Shown here: positions 26,561 to 34,638 of the stretch, piece by piece
Numbering within the stretch: the stretch's first letter is position 1
How the letters are laid out: each line of letters starts with the position of its first letter
From: Pseudorhodobacter antarcticus
GTDB lineage: Bacteria; Pseudomonadota; Alphaproteobacteria; Rhodobacterales; Rhodobacteraceae
DNA length: 64,000 nucleotides
Assembly (NCBI GenBank): GCA_945860375.1
Contig: CAMAQR010000005.1
Span: 1 to 64,000 of the forward strand
Direction of reading: 5' to 3'
Notes under the pieces: model-generated
What the model saw: only the letters and a program-made list of their open reading frames with translations
Database searches by the model: none
What the model was told of the DNA's origin: nothing
Position numbers and translations under genes: made by a program

Positions 26561-27481
26561 ATGCAACGGCGGATGATCTTGGCGGGACTTGCCGCTTTGG
26601 CCGGGTTTGCGGCGTGGCGCTGGGTGCCACGGCCCCGCAGCCTGTCAGATGGCGACTGGCAGGCGGCCTTTGCCACCCCGCTGACCCCGCCCACAGGGCC
26701 GCTGAAAACCTATCACCTTGGCCAAAGCCTTGTCGGGCGCGACATGCCCGCGATGCTGGCGCAACTGGCAGGGCACGACCACCGCAGCCAGCAGGGTTGG
26801 GGCGCGTCCTTGCAGCAGCATTGGAACGGCGATGTGCCGGGCTTTGCCGAGGAAAACGCCCATCCCAACCACCACCCAGCCCATCCGGCCATCAGTTCTG
26901 GCACCTATGACGCCCTGATCTTCACCGAAATGGTCGAGCTGCGTGACGCGATCCGCTGGCATGACAGCGCAAGCGCGCTCGCTGACTGGGCGACGGTTGC
27001 GCGCGCGGCCACCCCTGCGGCCCGGCTCTATCTTTATGAAACATGGCACCGCTTGGACGACCCCGCCGGATGGCTGACCCGCATCGACACCGATCTGCCC
27101 GCGCTGTGGGAGGGTCAACTGCAGCGCCCGGCGATGGCGCAGGCCGGGGGCGGACCGATCTACATCATCCCCGGTGGCCAAGTGATGGCCGCCGCCACCC
27201 GCGCCATCGAGGCGGGCGATGTGCCCGACCTGACCAGCCGCCATGATCTGTTCCAGCCCGGCGACACCATCCACTTCAACGATCTGGGGGCCTATCTGAT
27301 GGCGCTGACCCATTCCGCCGTTCTTTACCATCGCAGCCCCGAAGGCCTGCCGCACGCATTAACCCGCGCCGATGGCCAACCGGCGCAGGCGATGACGGCA
27401 GAGGCGGCAAAGGTGCTGCAACAGGTGGTCTGGCAGGTCGTGACCCGCTATCCTGCCACCGGCGTTGCGCAAGTGAGGTAG
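26561..27481 (+). CDS. Exported SGNH-hydrolase-like protein, paralogue of the next gene's N-terminal domain
   Basis: I cannot name a known family with certainty. The 306-residue protein begins with a basic, hydrophobic export or anchor segment (MQRRMILAGLAALAGFAAW). The sequence after it fits an SGNH-type fold: a serine block GQSLVG (S56) and a D-x-x-H block DTIHFNDLG (D235, H238). The usual asparagine block is replaced by LIFTEMVELRD. The region IYIIPGGQVMAAA to VLYHRSPEGLP aligns well with the first 260 residues of the next protein. Start 26561 is chosen because AGGGGG lies six bases upstream. The next gene starts four bases after its stop. Acyl or acetyl esterase activity on a polysaccharide is a guess from fold and neighbours. 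Confidence 0.72.
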   Translation: MQRRMILAGLAALAGFAAWRWVPRPRSLSDGDWQAAFATPLTPPTGPLKTYHLGQSLVGRDMPAMLAQLAGHDHRSQQGWGASLQQHWNGDVPGFAEENAHPNHHPAHPAISSGTYDALIFTEMVELRDAIRWHDSASALADWATVARAATPAARLYLYETWHRLDDPAGWLTRIDTDLPALWEGQLQRPAMAQAGGGPIYIIPGGQVMAAATRAIEAGDVPDLTSRHDLFQPGDTIHFNDLGAYLMALTHSAVLYHRSPEGLPHALTRADGQPAQAMTAEAAKVLQQVVWQVVTRYPATGVAQVR

Positions 27482-27484
27482 ACT

Positions 27485-29989
27485 ATGGGGATTTGGTCGC
27501 TGCTGGCAGATGTGGTGTTTGTGGGCCATTCCTTGGTGGGGCCAACGCTTCCGGCGCTGGTCGAGGCCGCGCTGAAACAGTCGGGCACGCCATCCGTGGT
27601 GCAGGCGCAGATCATCAACGGGGCCAGCCTTGCTTACAATTGGGACCACAGTGCGGATGCCGAAGGCATCGACGCCCGCGCCCGGCTGGTGGAAAACCCC
27701 GCAGATGTGTTGATTCTGACCGAGGCGCAACCCTTTGCGGGTCATGTGAAATTTTCGTTCACCGCGGCGAACGTCGCCAAATTCGCGGCGCTGGCGGCTG
27801 AGTCCAATCCCGACACCCGCGTTTACCTTTATGAAACATGGCCCAGCCTGAATTCGGCTCCCGGCACGGTGATCGCAGGCGACCCGGACGCAGGGACGCC
27901 GTGGCGCGAACGTTTGGCGCTGGAGCTGCCGCTGTGGCAAGGCGTGGTGACGCAGGCGCGGACGCTGTCGGGACATGACGTCGCGCTGATTCCGGCAGGC
28001 CAAGCCATGGGGCGGCTGGCCGATGCCATCCGTGACGGCGCTGTCCCGGGGATTGCGACCATTCAGGACATGTTCGCCGATGACATCCACCCCAACGGCA
28101 AAGGTCTGTATTTTCTGGCGATGCTGCATGCAGGGGCGATTTCGGGACAGACGCCTGTCGGGTTGCCTGCGAAACTGACACGGGCATGGGCGTCACGCGA
28201 TGCGGTGATTTCGGACGAACAGGCGCGGGCGTTGCAGCAAATCGCCTGGGAGGCGCTGCAATCCTATGTGCCTGCCGAGGGTACGGTTGCAGCAAAGCCT
28301 GCCCCCGCGCCTGTCGTGCCCATGCCTGTCGCTGCCCCCTCCGATGACCCGCCCTTCCCCGCCTTTGCGCCGATCACCAACCCCCAGCTTGCCATGAACC
28401 TTGCGGGCATCAACGACTGGTCGGTGCAGCAGCCTTTTCTGAACGTGATGAAAACCGCGCGGCCTTGGGTCGGGCATGTGCCGGGGCAATGGGGGGGCTG
28501 GACGCATGACGATCTGGCGCGCGCAGGTGCCTTGTCGCCCGATGGCTGGCCGTTGCGGCTGCCTGCGGAACTGACCGGGATTGCCACATTGATCCTGACC
28601 GATCTGCCCGAGGATGCTATGGGCGTCGCGGGGCGGTATCTGCTGACATATCAAGGTAATGGCACGTTGAACCTTGATGGCCGCGCGCAGGCGGTGCAGG
28701 CCGAACCGGGGCGCATCCTGTTTGACTACACGCCCGGCGAAGGCACGGTTCTGATCACCCTGACCGCGATTGATCCGGCTGATCCGATCCGCGATATCGT
28801 GGTGGTGCGGCAAGCGCGCGCGCAAGCCTTGGCCGATGGCGCGGTCTTCAACCCCGACTGGCTGGCGCGCATTCGCGGCGTCAAGGGGCTGCGCTTCATG
28901 GATTGGATGGCGGCGAATGACAGCACCTTGTCGAACCCTGCCGATCGCCCCCTGCCCGCCGATTACACCTATGCCCGCGTCGGCGCGCCTGCCGAAGTGA
29001 TGGTGGCGCTGGCCAATGAACTGAAAGCCGATCCATGGTTCACCCTGCCGCATCTGGCGACGGATGATTTTGCCCGAACCTATGCGCAGATCGTGCATGA
29101 CGGGTTGGACGCAGGCCTGAAAGCCCATGTCGAATACTCGAACGAGGTCTGGAACTGGCAATTCGCGCAGGCAAAATGGGCCGAGGAACAAGGCCGCGCG
29201 CGTTGGGACAAGGAAAGCACATGGGTGCAGTTTTATGCCATGCGCGCGGCCGAGATCATGGGGGTTTGGGGCCAGGTGTTCCAAGATGCCCCAGACCGTC
29301 TGGTGCGCGTGGTCGCCGTGCAAACCGGCTGGCTGGGGCTGGAAGAACAGATCCTGGACGCCCCGCTTGTGGTGGCCGAAGGGCGCAGCCCACCGGTGGA
29401 CAGTTTCGACGCCTATGCGGTGACGGGGTATTTCTCTGCGCTGCTCGGGTCGGACCAGAAATTCGTGGCGGTGAAGGATTGGTTGAAGCAATCGGCCGAT
29501 GCCTCCCGCGATGAGGCCGCGTTGCAGGGTTTGTCGGGGGCGCAGGCCGAGGCGCATTTCGCCGCCCATCGTTTTGATCTGGCAGTAAAACTGGCGGCAC
29601 AGGAGTTGCGCGACGGATCGGTGACGGGCGATCCGACCGACAGTCTGGCCTTCGTGCTGTCGCAAATCCTGCCCTATCACGCGGCCATCGCCGGCGACCG
29701 CGGCCTGCGATTGATAATGTACGAGGGCGGCACGCATGTGGTGGGGATCGGCTCGCAGTCTGAAGATGAAGAGTTGACGGCCTTCTTCACCCATCTGAAC
29801 TACTCCCCCGAAATGGGCGCGCTTTACGGCGAACTGTTGGCGGGCTGGCAGTTGCAATCGGAAGCGCCGTTCAACGCTTTTGTCGATGTGAACCGCGCCA
29901 ACAAATGGGGGTCTTTCGGGGTGCTGCGGCATCTGGGCGATGACAATCCACGCTGGCAGGCTTTGGCGAAGGGGTGTTTGACATGCTGA
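27485..29989 (+). CDS. Two-domain SGNH-like / GH-A-like glycosidase fusion protein
   Basis: An 834-residue protein in two parts. Residues 1-260 repeat the SGNH-like domain of the preceding gene (GHSLVG with S16; DDIHPNGKG with D199 and H202). A Pro/Ala linker (~270-290, KPAPAPVVPMPVAAP) leads to a ~540-residue part resembling a clan GH-A glycoside hydrolase: HVEYSNEVWNW supplies a candidate acid/base E554 and LIMYEGGTHVVG a candidate nucleophile E747, 193 residues later. No clear signal peptide precedes the first domain, unlike its neighbour. It overlaps the glycosyltransferase gene by seven bases. Substrate unknown; polysaccharide editing or turnover is inferred. Confidence 0.7.
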   Translation: MGIWSLLADVVFVGHSLVGPTLPALVEAALKQSGTPSVVQAQIINGASLAYNWDHSADAEGIDARARLVENPADVLILTEAQPFAGHVKFSFTAANVAKFAALAAESNPDTRVYLYETWPSLNSAPGTVIAGDPDAGTPWRERLALELPLWQGVVTQARTLSGHDVALIPAGQAMGRLADAIRDGAVPGIATIQDMFADDIHPNGKGLYFLAMLHAGAISGQTPVGLPAKLTRAWASRDAVISDEQARALQQIAWEALQSYVPAEGTVAAKPAPAPVVPMPVAAPSDDPPFPAFAPITNPQLAMNLAGINDWSVQQPFLNVMKTARPWVGHVPGQWGGWTHDDLARAGALSPDGWPLRLPAELTGIATLILTDLPEDAMGVAGRYLLTYQGNGTLNLDGRAQAVQAEPGRILFDYTPGEGTVLITLTAIDPADPIRDIVVVRQARAQALADGAVFNPDWLARIRGVKGLRFMDWMAANDSTLSNPADRPLPADYTYARVGAPAEVMVALANELKADPWFTLPHLATDDFARTYAQIVHDGLDAGLKAHVEYSNEVWNWQFAQAKWAEEQGRARWDKESTWVQFYAMRAAEIMGVWGQVFQDAPDRLVRVVAVQTGWLGLEEQILDAPLVVAEGRSPPVDSFDAYAVTGYFSALLGSDQKFVAVKDWLKQSADASRDEAALQGLSGAQAEAHFAAHRFDLAVKLAAQELRDGSVTGDPTDSLAFVLSQILPYHAAIAGDRGLRLIMYEGGTHVVGIGSQSEDEELTAFFTHLNYSPEMGALYGELLAGWQLQSEAPFNAFVDVNRANKWGSFGVLRHLGDDNPRWQALAKGCLTC

Positions 29990-30798
29990 GCGTTGTCATT
30001 CCGGCCTCAAACGAGGCGGGCTATATCGGTGCCTGTCTGAGCGCGCTGTTTGCGTCGGGGCCAATGGGGGCCGAGGCGATTGTGGTCGCCAATGGCTGCC
30101 GCGACGGCACAGCACAAGTGGCGCATGATATGGCGGCGCAGGCACAGGCGGCAGGGTGGCGGCTGGTGGTGCTGGATCTGGCGCAGGGTGGCAAGCCCAT
30201 TGCACTGAATGCGGGCGATCTGGTGGCGCAAGGCGATCTGCGGGCCTATCTGGATGCGGATGTGGTTGTTTCGCCAAGGTTGATGGCCGATCTGGTGGTG
30301 GCGCTGACCACCGATCAGCCGCGCTATGCCACCGGAACCGCCCGCATTCCGCGCGCGCGCAGCAGGGTCACGCGGTCTTATGCACGGTTCTGGCTGGGCC
30401 TGCCGTTCGCAAGGTCCACCGCCCCCGGTTATGGCCTGTTTGCGGTCAACGCAGCAGGGCGGGCGCGCTGGGGGGCGTTTCCGGCGATCATATCAGATGA
30501 CACATTTGTGCGGCTGCAGTTCCAGCCCTCTGAACGGGTGCAGGTGGCGGCCCGCTATGACTGGCCGATGATCGAAGGCTTTGCAGCGCTGACAAAGGTG
30601 CGCCGTCGTCAGGATGCGGGGGTGGCCGAGATTGACCGGCTGTATCCCGGCCTGTTGGCACGTGAGGGGAAACAGCCTTTGGCAAAGCCCGCGCTTTTGG
30701 CCTTGGCCCTGCGCGATCCGCTGGGGTTTGCGGCTTATGCCACCGTGTCGCTGGCGGTGCGGTTCGGCAAATCCGGCGGCTGGGTGCGCGGGCGGTAA
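29983..30798 (+). CDS. Family 2 glycosyltransferase
   Basis: A 271-residue GT2 enzyme: SVVIPASNEAGYIGACLSAL at the start, VVANGCRDGT for the nucleotide-sugar pocket, and AYLDADVVVSPRLM holding the D-x-D metal motif. SDDTFVRLQF is the expected second acidic motif, and the product lacks the long multi-pass membrane region of processive synthases, so it likely adds single sugars. The start at ATG 29983 overlaps the preceding stop, so all three genes from 26561 form one unit. With two putative glycan-modifying partners it suggests a small exopolysaccharide or surface-glycan module. Confidence 0.85.
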   Translation: MLSVVIPASNEAGYIGACLSALFASGPMGAEAIVVANGCRDGTAQVAHDMAAQAQAAGWRLVVLDLAQGGKPIALNAGDLVAQGDLRAYLDADVVVSPRLMADLVVALTTDQPRYATGTARIPRARSRVTRSYARFWLGLPFARSTAPGYGLFAVNAAGRARWGAFPAIISDDTFVRLQFQPSERVQVAARYDWPMIEGFAALTKVRRRQDAGVAEIDRLYPGLLAREGKQPLAKPALLALALRDPLGFAAYATVSLAVRFGKSGGWVRGR

Positions 30799-30809
30799 GG
30801 CCGCGCAGC

Positions 30810-31598
30810 CTACAGATCGAAGGTTGCAAAGACCGGGACATGGTCGCTGGGCTGTTCCCAGCCGCGCGCGTCGCGCAGGATGCGGCTGCTGTGCGCCGCC
30901 GCCTTGATGTCACCCGTGGCCCAGATGTGATCCAGCCGCCGCCCCTTGTCGGCCCCGTCCCAATCGGCAGCGCGATAGCTCCACCAGCTGTAAAGTTGGC
31001 CGTTCGGAATGTCATTGCGGGTGACATCGGCCCAGCCGCCCGACTCCATCACCGTGTTGAAATGATCAACCTCGATCGGGGTGTGCGACACGATTTTCAA
31101 CAAGGCCTTGTGATTCCACACGTCATCCTCGCGCGGGGCGATGTTCAGATCGCCGACAAGAATGGCGCGTTCGGGGCGTTCACTGCGGAAATAGTCGCGC
31201 ATATCGGTCAGGAAGTCCAACTTCTGCCCGAACTTTTCATTCTGTGCGCGGTCAGGAATATCTCCGCCGGCGGGCACATAGCAGTTGTGGATGGTGACGC
31301 CGTTCTCCAGCCTTGCCGCAACGTGCCGCGCGTGGCCCATGGTGGCGAAATCCTTTTCGCCCCTGTCCACAACCGGCAGCTTCGACAGGATCGCCACGCC
31401 GTTATAGCCCTTTTGCCCCCGCGCCACCATGTAGCGGTAGCCCAACGCCTGAAACTGCTCGACCGGGATCAACTCGACCGGGCTTTTGCATTCCTGCAAG
31501 CACAGGATATCGGGCTGTTCCGAGGCCATCAGCCGCGCCACCAGCCCCTCGCGCAAGCGCACCGAGTTGATGTTCCAGGTGGCGAGGGTGAAGGTCAT
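30810..31598 (-). CDS. xth: Exodeoxyribonuclease III
   Basis: The enzyme is an AP endonuclease and 3'-5' exonuclease of base-excision repair. The 262-residue protein has the exonuclease-endonuclease-phosphatase fold motifs ATWNINSVRLRE, LCLQECKSP (metal-binding glutamate), GYNGVAILSK, ILVGDLNIAPREDDVWN and the C-terminal RLDHIWAT and PSDHVPVFATFDL. Length fits ExoIII. It converges on the glycosyltransferase gene, with stops 11 bases apart. The exact paralogue (XthA type) is not resolved. Confidence 0.93.
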   Translation of the reverse strand: MTFTLATWNINSVRLREGLVARLMASEQPDILCLQECKSPVELIPVEQFQALGYRYMVARGQKGYNGVAILSKLPVVDRGEKDFATMGHARHVAARLENGVTIHNCYVPAGGDIPDRAQNEKFGQKLDFLTDMRDYFRSERPERAILVGDLNIAPREDDVWNHKALLKIVSHTPIEVDHFNTVMESGGWADVTRNDIPNGQLYSWWSYRAADWDGADKGRRLDHIWATGDIKAAAHSSRILRDARGWEQPSDHVPVFATFDL

Positions 31599-32151
31599 CG
31601 CGGTTCTCCAGATGCAGACGGCAGAGCCTAAACTTAGCCGTTTCCATTCTCAAGCCGTCATGGGAATCAGCTGGTGATGACGCATTGCCGGGTCGGGCGC
31701 AGATCGGGTCAAACCCGGAGGTGCGGACCAAGCAAGAATTTCCCGCGCGATGGCCGGGCGTCAGGTGCAAAATAGAGGTGGTGGAAAGCCAATTCAAAGC
31801 CTGAATTTGTCGCCTTACCCTGCGGAAACAGGGCCGCGCAGGGCCTTTGCATCGCAGCCCAAGATGGCATCGCATGACAAGACCCGTCGCAAGGGCCGGA
31901 GCAGAAGTCCAACGGTCAAAGCTTCGGGCTACCGCCCGGGCAGGGTTTGCACATGGTGAAAACAATGCCTGTGCCGGAGGAAAAGAGGCCGGGCACAAGG
32001 CCCGGCCAGGTCCAACAGGGAGGTGTCGTGTCATAACCCCGACGCGACAAGGGGAACTTGCGGCAACAACGCCGCCCGTGCACTAACATAAGTACTGATT
32101 CGGGCGACAATAAGACCCGTGCATGCCCAAACCGTCGAAACGCCTGCGGCA
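31599..32151. other. 553-base gap between xth and the response regulator gene
   Basis: No convincing protein or tRNA is visible. The stretch contains a strong leftward terminator hairpin (31978-32007) about 145 bases after the response regulator stop, and several short repeats. It may hold a long 3' UTR, a small RNA or the xth promoter. Open frames crossing it have no family features. Confidence 0.5.
31978..32007 (-). terminator. Intrinsic terminator, probably of the CenR-like gene or a small RNA
   Basis: GGCCGGGC and GCCCGGCC form a perfect 8-bp stem with loop ACAAG (31987-32007). Read leftward the stem is followed by CTCTTTTCC. The same loop and stem style ends the porin gene at 39744. Confidence 0.7.
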
Positions 32152-32838
32152 TTATGCCACCAGTTTGTAACCGCCATTTTCCGTCACCAGCAAACGCGCG
32201 TTGGACGGATCGGCCTCGATCTTCTGGCGCAGTCGGTAGATGTGGGTTTCCAGCGTGTGCGTGGTGACGCCTGCATTGTAGCCCCAAACCTCGTGCAGCA
32301 GCACATCGCGGGCCACCACCCCGGATTGGGCGCGGAACAGGTACTTCAGGATGTTGGTTTCCTTTTCAGTCAACCGCACCTTCTTGTCCTTGGCATCGAC
32401 CAACAGTTTTTGTGCCGGCTTGAAGGTGTAGGGCCCCATCTGGAACACCGCATCTTCAGACTGTTCATGCGTGCGCAACTGCGCGCGGATACGGGCCAGC
32501 AGCACCGGAAACTTGAACGGTTTGGTCACATAGTCATTTGCGCCCGAATCAAGGCCCAGGATGGTGTCGCTGTCGGTGTCGTGCCCCGTCAGCATCATGA
32601 TCGGGCATTTGACCCCCGATTTGCGCATCCGGCGACACAGCTCGCGCCCGTCGGTATCGGGCAGCCCCACGTCCAGAATAACCAGATCGTAAAGACCCGC
32701 TTTTGATTTATCCATGCCCTCAGCCCCGGTGCGAGCCTCGAACACGTCGAAATCTTCGGTCATCACCAGTTGCTCCGACAGCGCTTCGCGCAGATCGTCG
32801 TCGTCATCCACCAGCAAGATTTTCCGCAGCGTTGCCAT
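32152..32838 (-). CDS. OmpR-family response regulator, CenR-like
   Basis: A 228-residue two-component regulator. The receiver domain has the acidic pocket [13 protein letters not shown], the phosphoacceptor in [17 protein letters not shown], and the lysine of [14 protein letters not shown]. The C-terminal winged helix shows [15 protein letters not shown] and [16 protein letters not shown]. The sequence closely resembles alphaproteobacterial CenR, which in Caulobacter and Rhodobacter is essential for envelope and division control; that match is from memory. No sensor kinase is adjacent. ATG 32838 gives the usual [12 protein letters not shown] start; the frame runs on to 32883. Confidence 0.9.
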   Translation of the reverse strand: MATLRKILLVDDDDDLREALSEQLVMTEDFDVFEARTGAEGMDKSKAGLYDLVILDVGLPDTDGRELCRRMRKSGVKCPIMMLTGHDTDSDTILGLDSGANDYVTKPFKFPVLLARIRAQLRTHEQSEDAVFQMGPYTFKPAQKLLVDAKDKKVRLTEKETNILKYLFRAQSGVVARDVLLHEVWGYNAGVTTHTLETHIYRLRQKIEADPSNARLLVTENGGYKLVA

Positions 32839-33000
32839 ATTGGCCTCCATCGCATCGGGCCGTTGCGCCCCTGCCCAAGACATGCGCGCGGCTCACGCCT
32901 ACGACAAGATTTGCGACAAATGCCTCACGCGGTCGTGTCGTGGGGCGGGGGAATGTTTCAATTCCGTCGCCCAGTGGCTATGAAGGGGCAGGAGACTGAC

Positions 33001-34086
33001 ATGACCCTGACGCCCACCCCCCCTGAACTGCTGGCCCGTGCGCGCAGCGACCTGCGCCTTGGACTGGCCATTGTGCTGGTCGGTGGCGGTCGTGCCATGC
33101 TGTGCGTGGCGGTGGAGGGCCTGGACCCGGCGCGTTTGGCGGCACTGCGCGCGCAAGGCACGCCAGAACTGGCACTGACGGCGCGGCGGGCGGAAACGTT
33201 GAAAGCGCGCGCCTATGATGGCGATCTGGCGCGGATTGCGGTGCCACCGGATGCCGATACCCGCTGGCTGCGCGCACTGGCTGATCCGGCAGATGATCTG
33301 CGGGTGCCGATGAAAGGGCCGCTGACATCCCTGCGCGATGGCGGTGCCGATCTGCATCGGGCCGCTTTGGCACTGGCGAAATCGGCGCAACTGCTGCCAG
33401 CGGTGGTGATGGTGCCGGTTTCGGACGGACTGGCTTTGGCCGCGCGGCATGGGCTGACCCTGATTGCGCAAACCGATTGCGCCGATCTGGACCGGCTTGC
33501 GCCGTTGTCGTCGGTGGTATCGGCGCGGTTGCCGATGGCGGCATCGCAGGCCGGGCGGCTGCACATTTTCCGCCCCGATGATGGCGGTGCCGAACATTAC
33601 GCGGTGGAAATCGGTCGCCCTGACCGCAGCCTGCCCGTGCTGGCCCGCCTGCATTCGGCCTGCTTTACCGGAGACGTGCTGGGCAGTCTGAAATGTGATT
33701 GCGGCCCGCAATTGCACGCCGCGCTGAACCAGATGGGGACAGAGGGCGCGGGGGTGCTTTTGTACCTGAACCAAGAGGGCCGCGGGATCGGTCTGGCCAA
33801 CAAGATGCGCGCCTATTCCTTGCAGGATCAAGGGTTTGACACCGTCGAGGCCAATCACCGATTGGGGTTTGAAGACGATGAACGGGATTTCCGCATCGGC
33901 GCATCCATCCTGCAGAAACTGGGATTTTCGGCAGTGCGGTTGCTGACCAACAACCCGCGCAAACTGGCGATGATGGCGGATTGCGGCCTGACCGTCACCG
34001 AACGGGTGCCACTGCACGTGGGGCAAACCGCGCAAAACCGCGACTATCTGGCCACCAAAGCCGCCAAATCGGGACATTTGCTGTGA
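33001..34086 (+). CDS. ribA: GTP cyclohydrolase II with an extra N-terminal domain
   Basis: RibA opens GTP for riboflavin synthesis. The C-terminal ~200 residues carry the zinc cysteines in [20 protein letters not shown], and [17 protein letters not shown]. The 361-residue product is much longer than stand-alone RibA (~200). The first ~160 residues loosely resemble a DHBP synthase (RibB) domain but lack a recognisable acidic catalytic loop, so it is probably a degenerate fusion. ATG 33001 has GGAG seven bases upstream. The stop overlaps the next gene's GTG (GTGA). Confidence 0.9.
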   Translation: MTLTPTPPELLARARSDLRLGLAIVLVGGGRAMLCVAVEGLDPARLAALRAQGTPELALTARRAETLKARAYDGDLARIAVPPDADTRWLRALADPADDLRVPMKGPLTSLRDGGADLHRAALALAKSAQLLPAVVMVPVSDGLALAARHGLTLIAQTDCADLDRLAPLSSVVSARLPMAASQAGRLHIFRPDDGGAEHYAVEIGRPDRSLPVLARLHSACFTGDVLGSLKCDCGPQLHAALNQMGTEGAGVLLYLNQEGRGIGLANKMRAYSLQDQGFDTVEANHRLGFEDDERDFRIGASILQKLGFSAVRLLTNNPRKLAMMADCGLTVTERVPLHVGQTAQNRDYLATKAAKSGHLL

Positions 34087-34580
34087 AATCCACCGACCTT
34101 GTGGTGAACCGTTGGGGCGCGCGTTTCATGGGGCGGCGGTTCCCTTGCGCCATCGGGCGCGGCGGCATGGTGGCGGACAAGCGTGAGGGCGACGGCGGCT
34201 CGCCCCTCGGCACGCACCGGATTGTGGGCATGCTCTACCGCCCCGACCGTCTGCTGCCCCCCGCCGATTGGGCGGTGCCGATCGGGCCAAACGATCTGTG
34301 GTCCGATGATGTGCGCGACCCGGATTACAACCTGATGGTGCGCGCACCGCACCCCTACAGTCACGAAAAACTGTCCCGCCCTGATCCGCTCTATGATCTG
34401 ATTCTGATCACCGACTGGAACTGGCCCTATGCCGTACCGGGGCGTGGGTCGGCGATTTTCATCCACACCTGGCGCAAACCGCGCCACCCCACGGCAGGCT
34501 GCATTGGCTTTGCCCGCACTGATCTGCTTTGGATCGCCGCCCGGCTGCGGCATCAATCGCGGCTGATCATAAACGCCTAA
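34083..34580 (+). CDS. L,D-transpeptidase catalytic-domain (YkuD-like) protein
   Basis: The 165-residue product fits the YkuD/ErfK L,D-transpeptidase fold, which makes or modifies peptidoglycan cross-links: [19 protein letters not shown] near the start, and [20 protein letters not shown] with the catalytic histidine and cysteine. It starts at GTG 34083, overlapping the ribA stop as GTGA. No signal peptide is visible, which is unusual for a periplasmic enzyme. The coupling to ribA has no obvious functional logic. Confidence 0.82.
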   Translation: MKSTDLVVNRWGARFMGRRFPCAIGRGGMVADKREGDGGSPLGTHRIVGMLYRPDRLLPPADWAVPIGPNDLWSDDVRDPDYNLMVRAPHPYSHEKLSRPDPLYDLILITDWNWPYAVPGRGSAIFIHTWRKPRHPTAGCIGFARTDLLWIAARLRHQSRLIINA

Positions 34581-34638
34581 TCCCTTCCCAAAGCGATTTG
34601 GATTTTGTATTCTACGATCACGAACGGGGGGAACATCA

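Noticed and set aside
28193..29932. 579-codon open frame opposite to the SGNH/GH-A fusion gene
   Set aside because: Considered because the sense protein is not fully recognised. The sense strand has the D-x-x-H and NE motifs and tight gene overlaps; the antisense product has no coherent features.
31690..31730. Possible tRNA T-arm (GGGTCAAACCC) in the intergenic gap
   Set aside because: The loop lacks the TTC of a T-loop and no acceptor or anticodon stem can be drawn around it.
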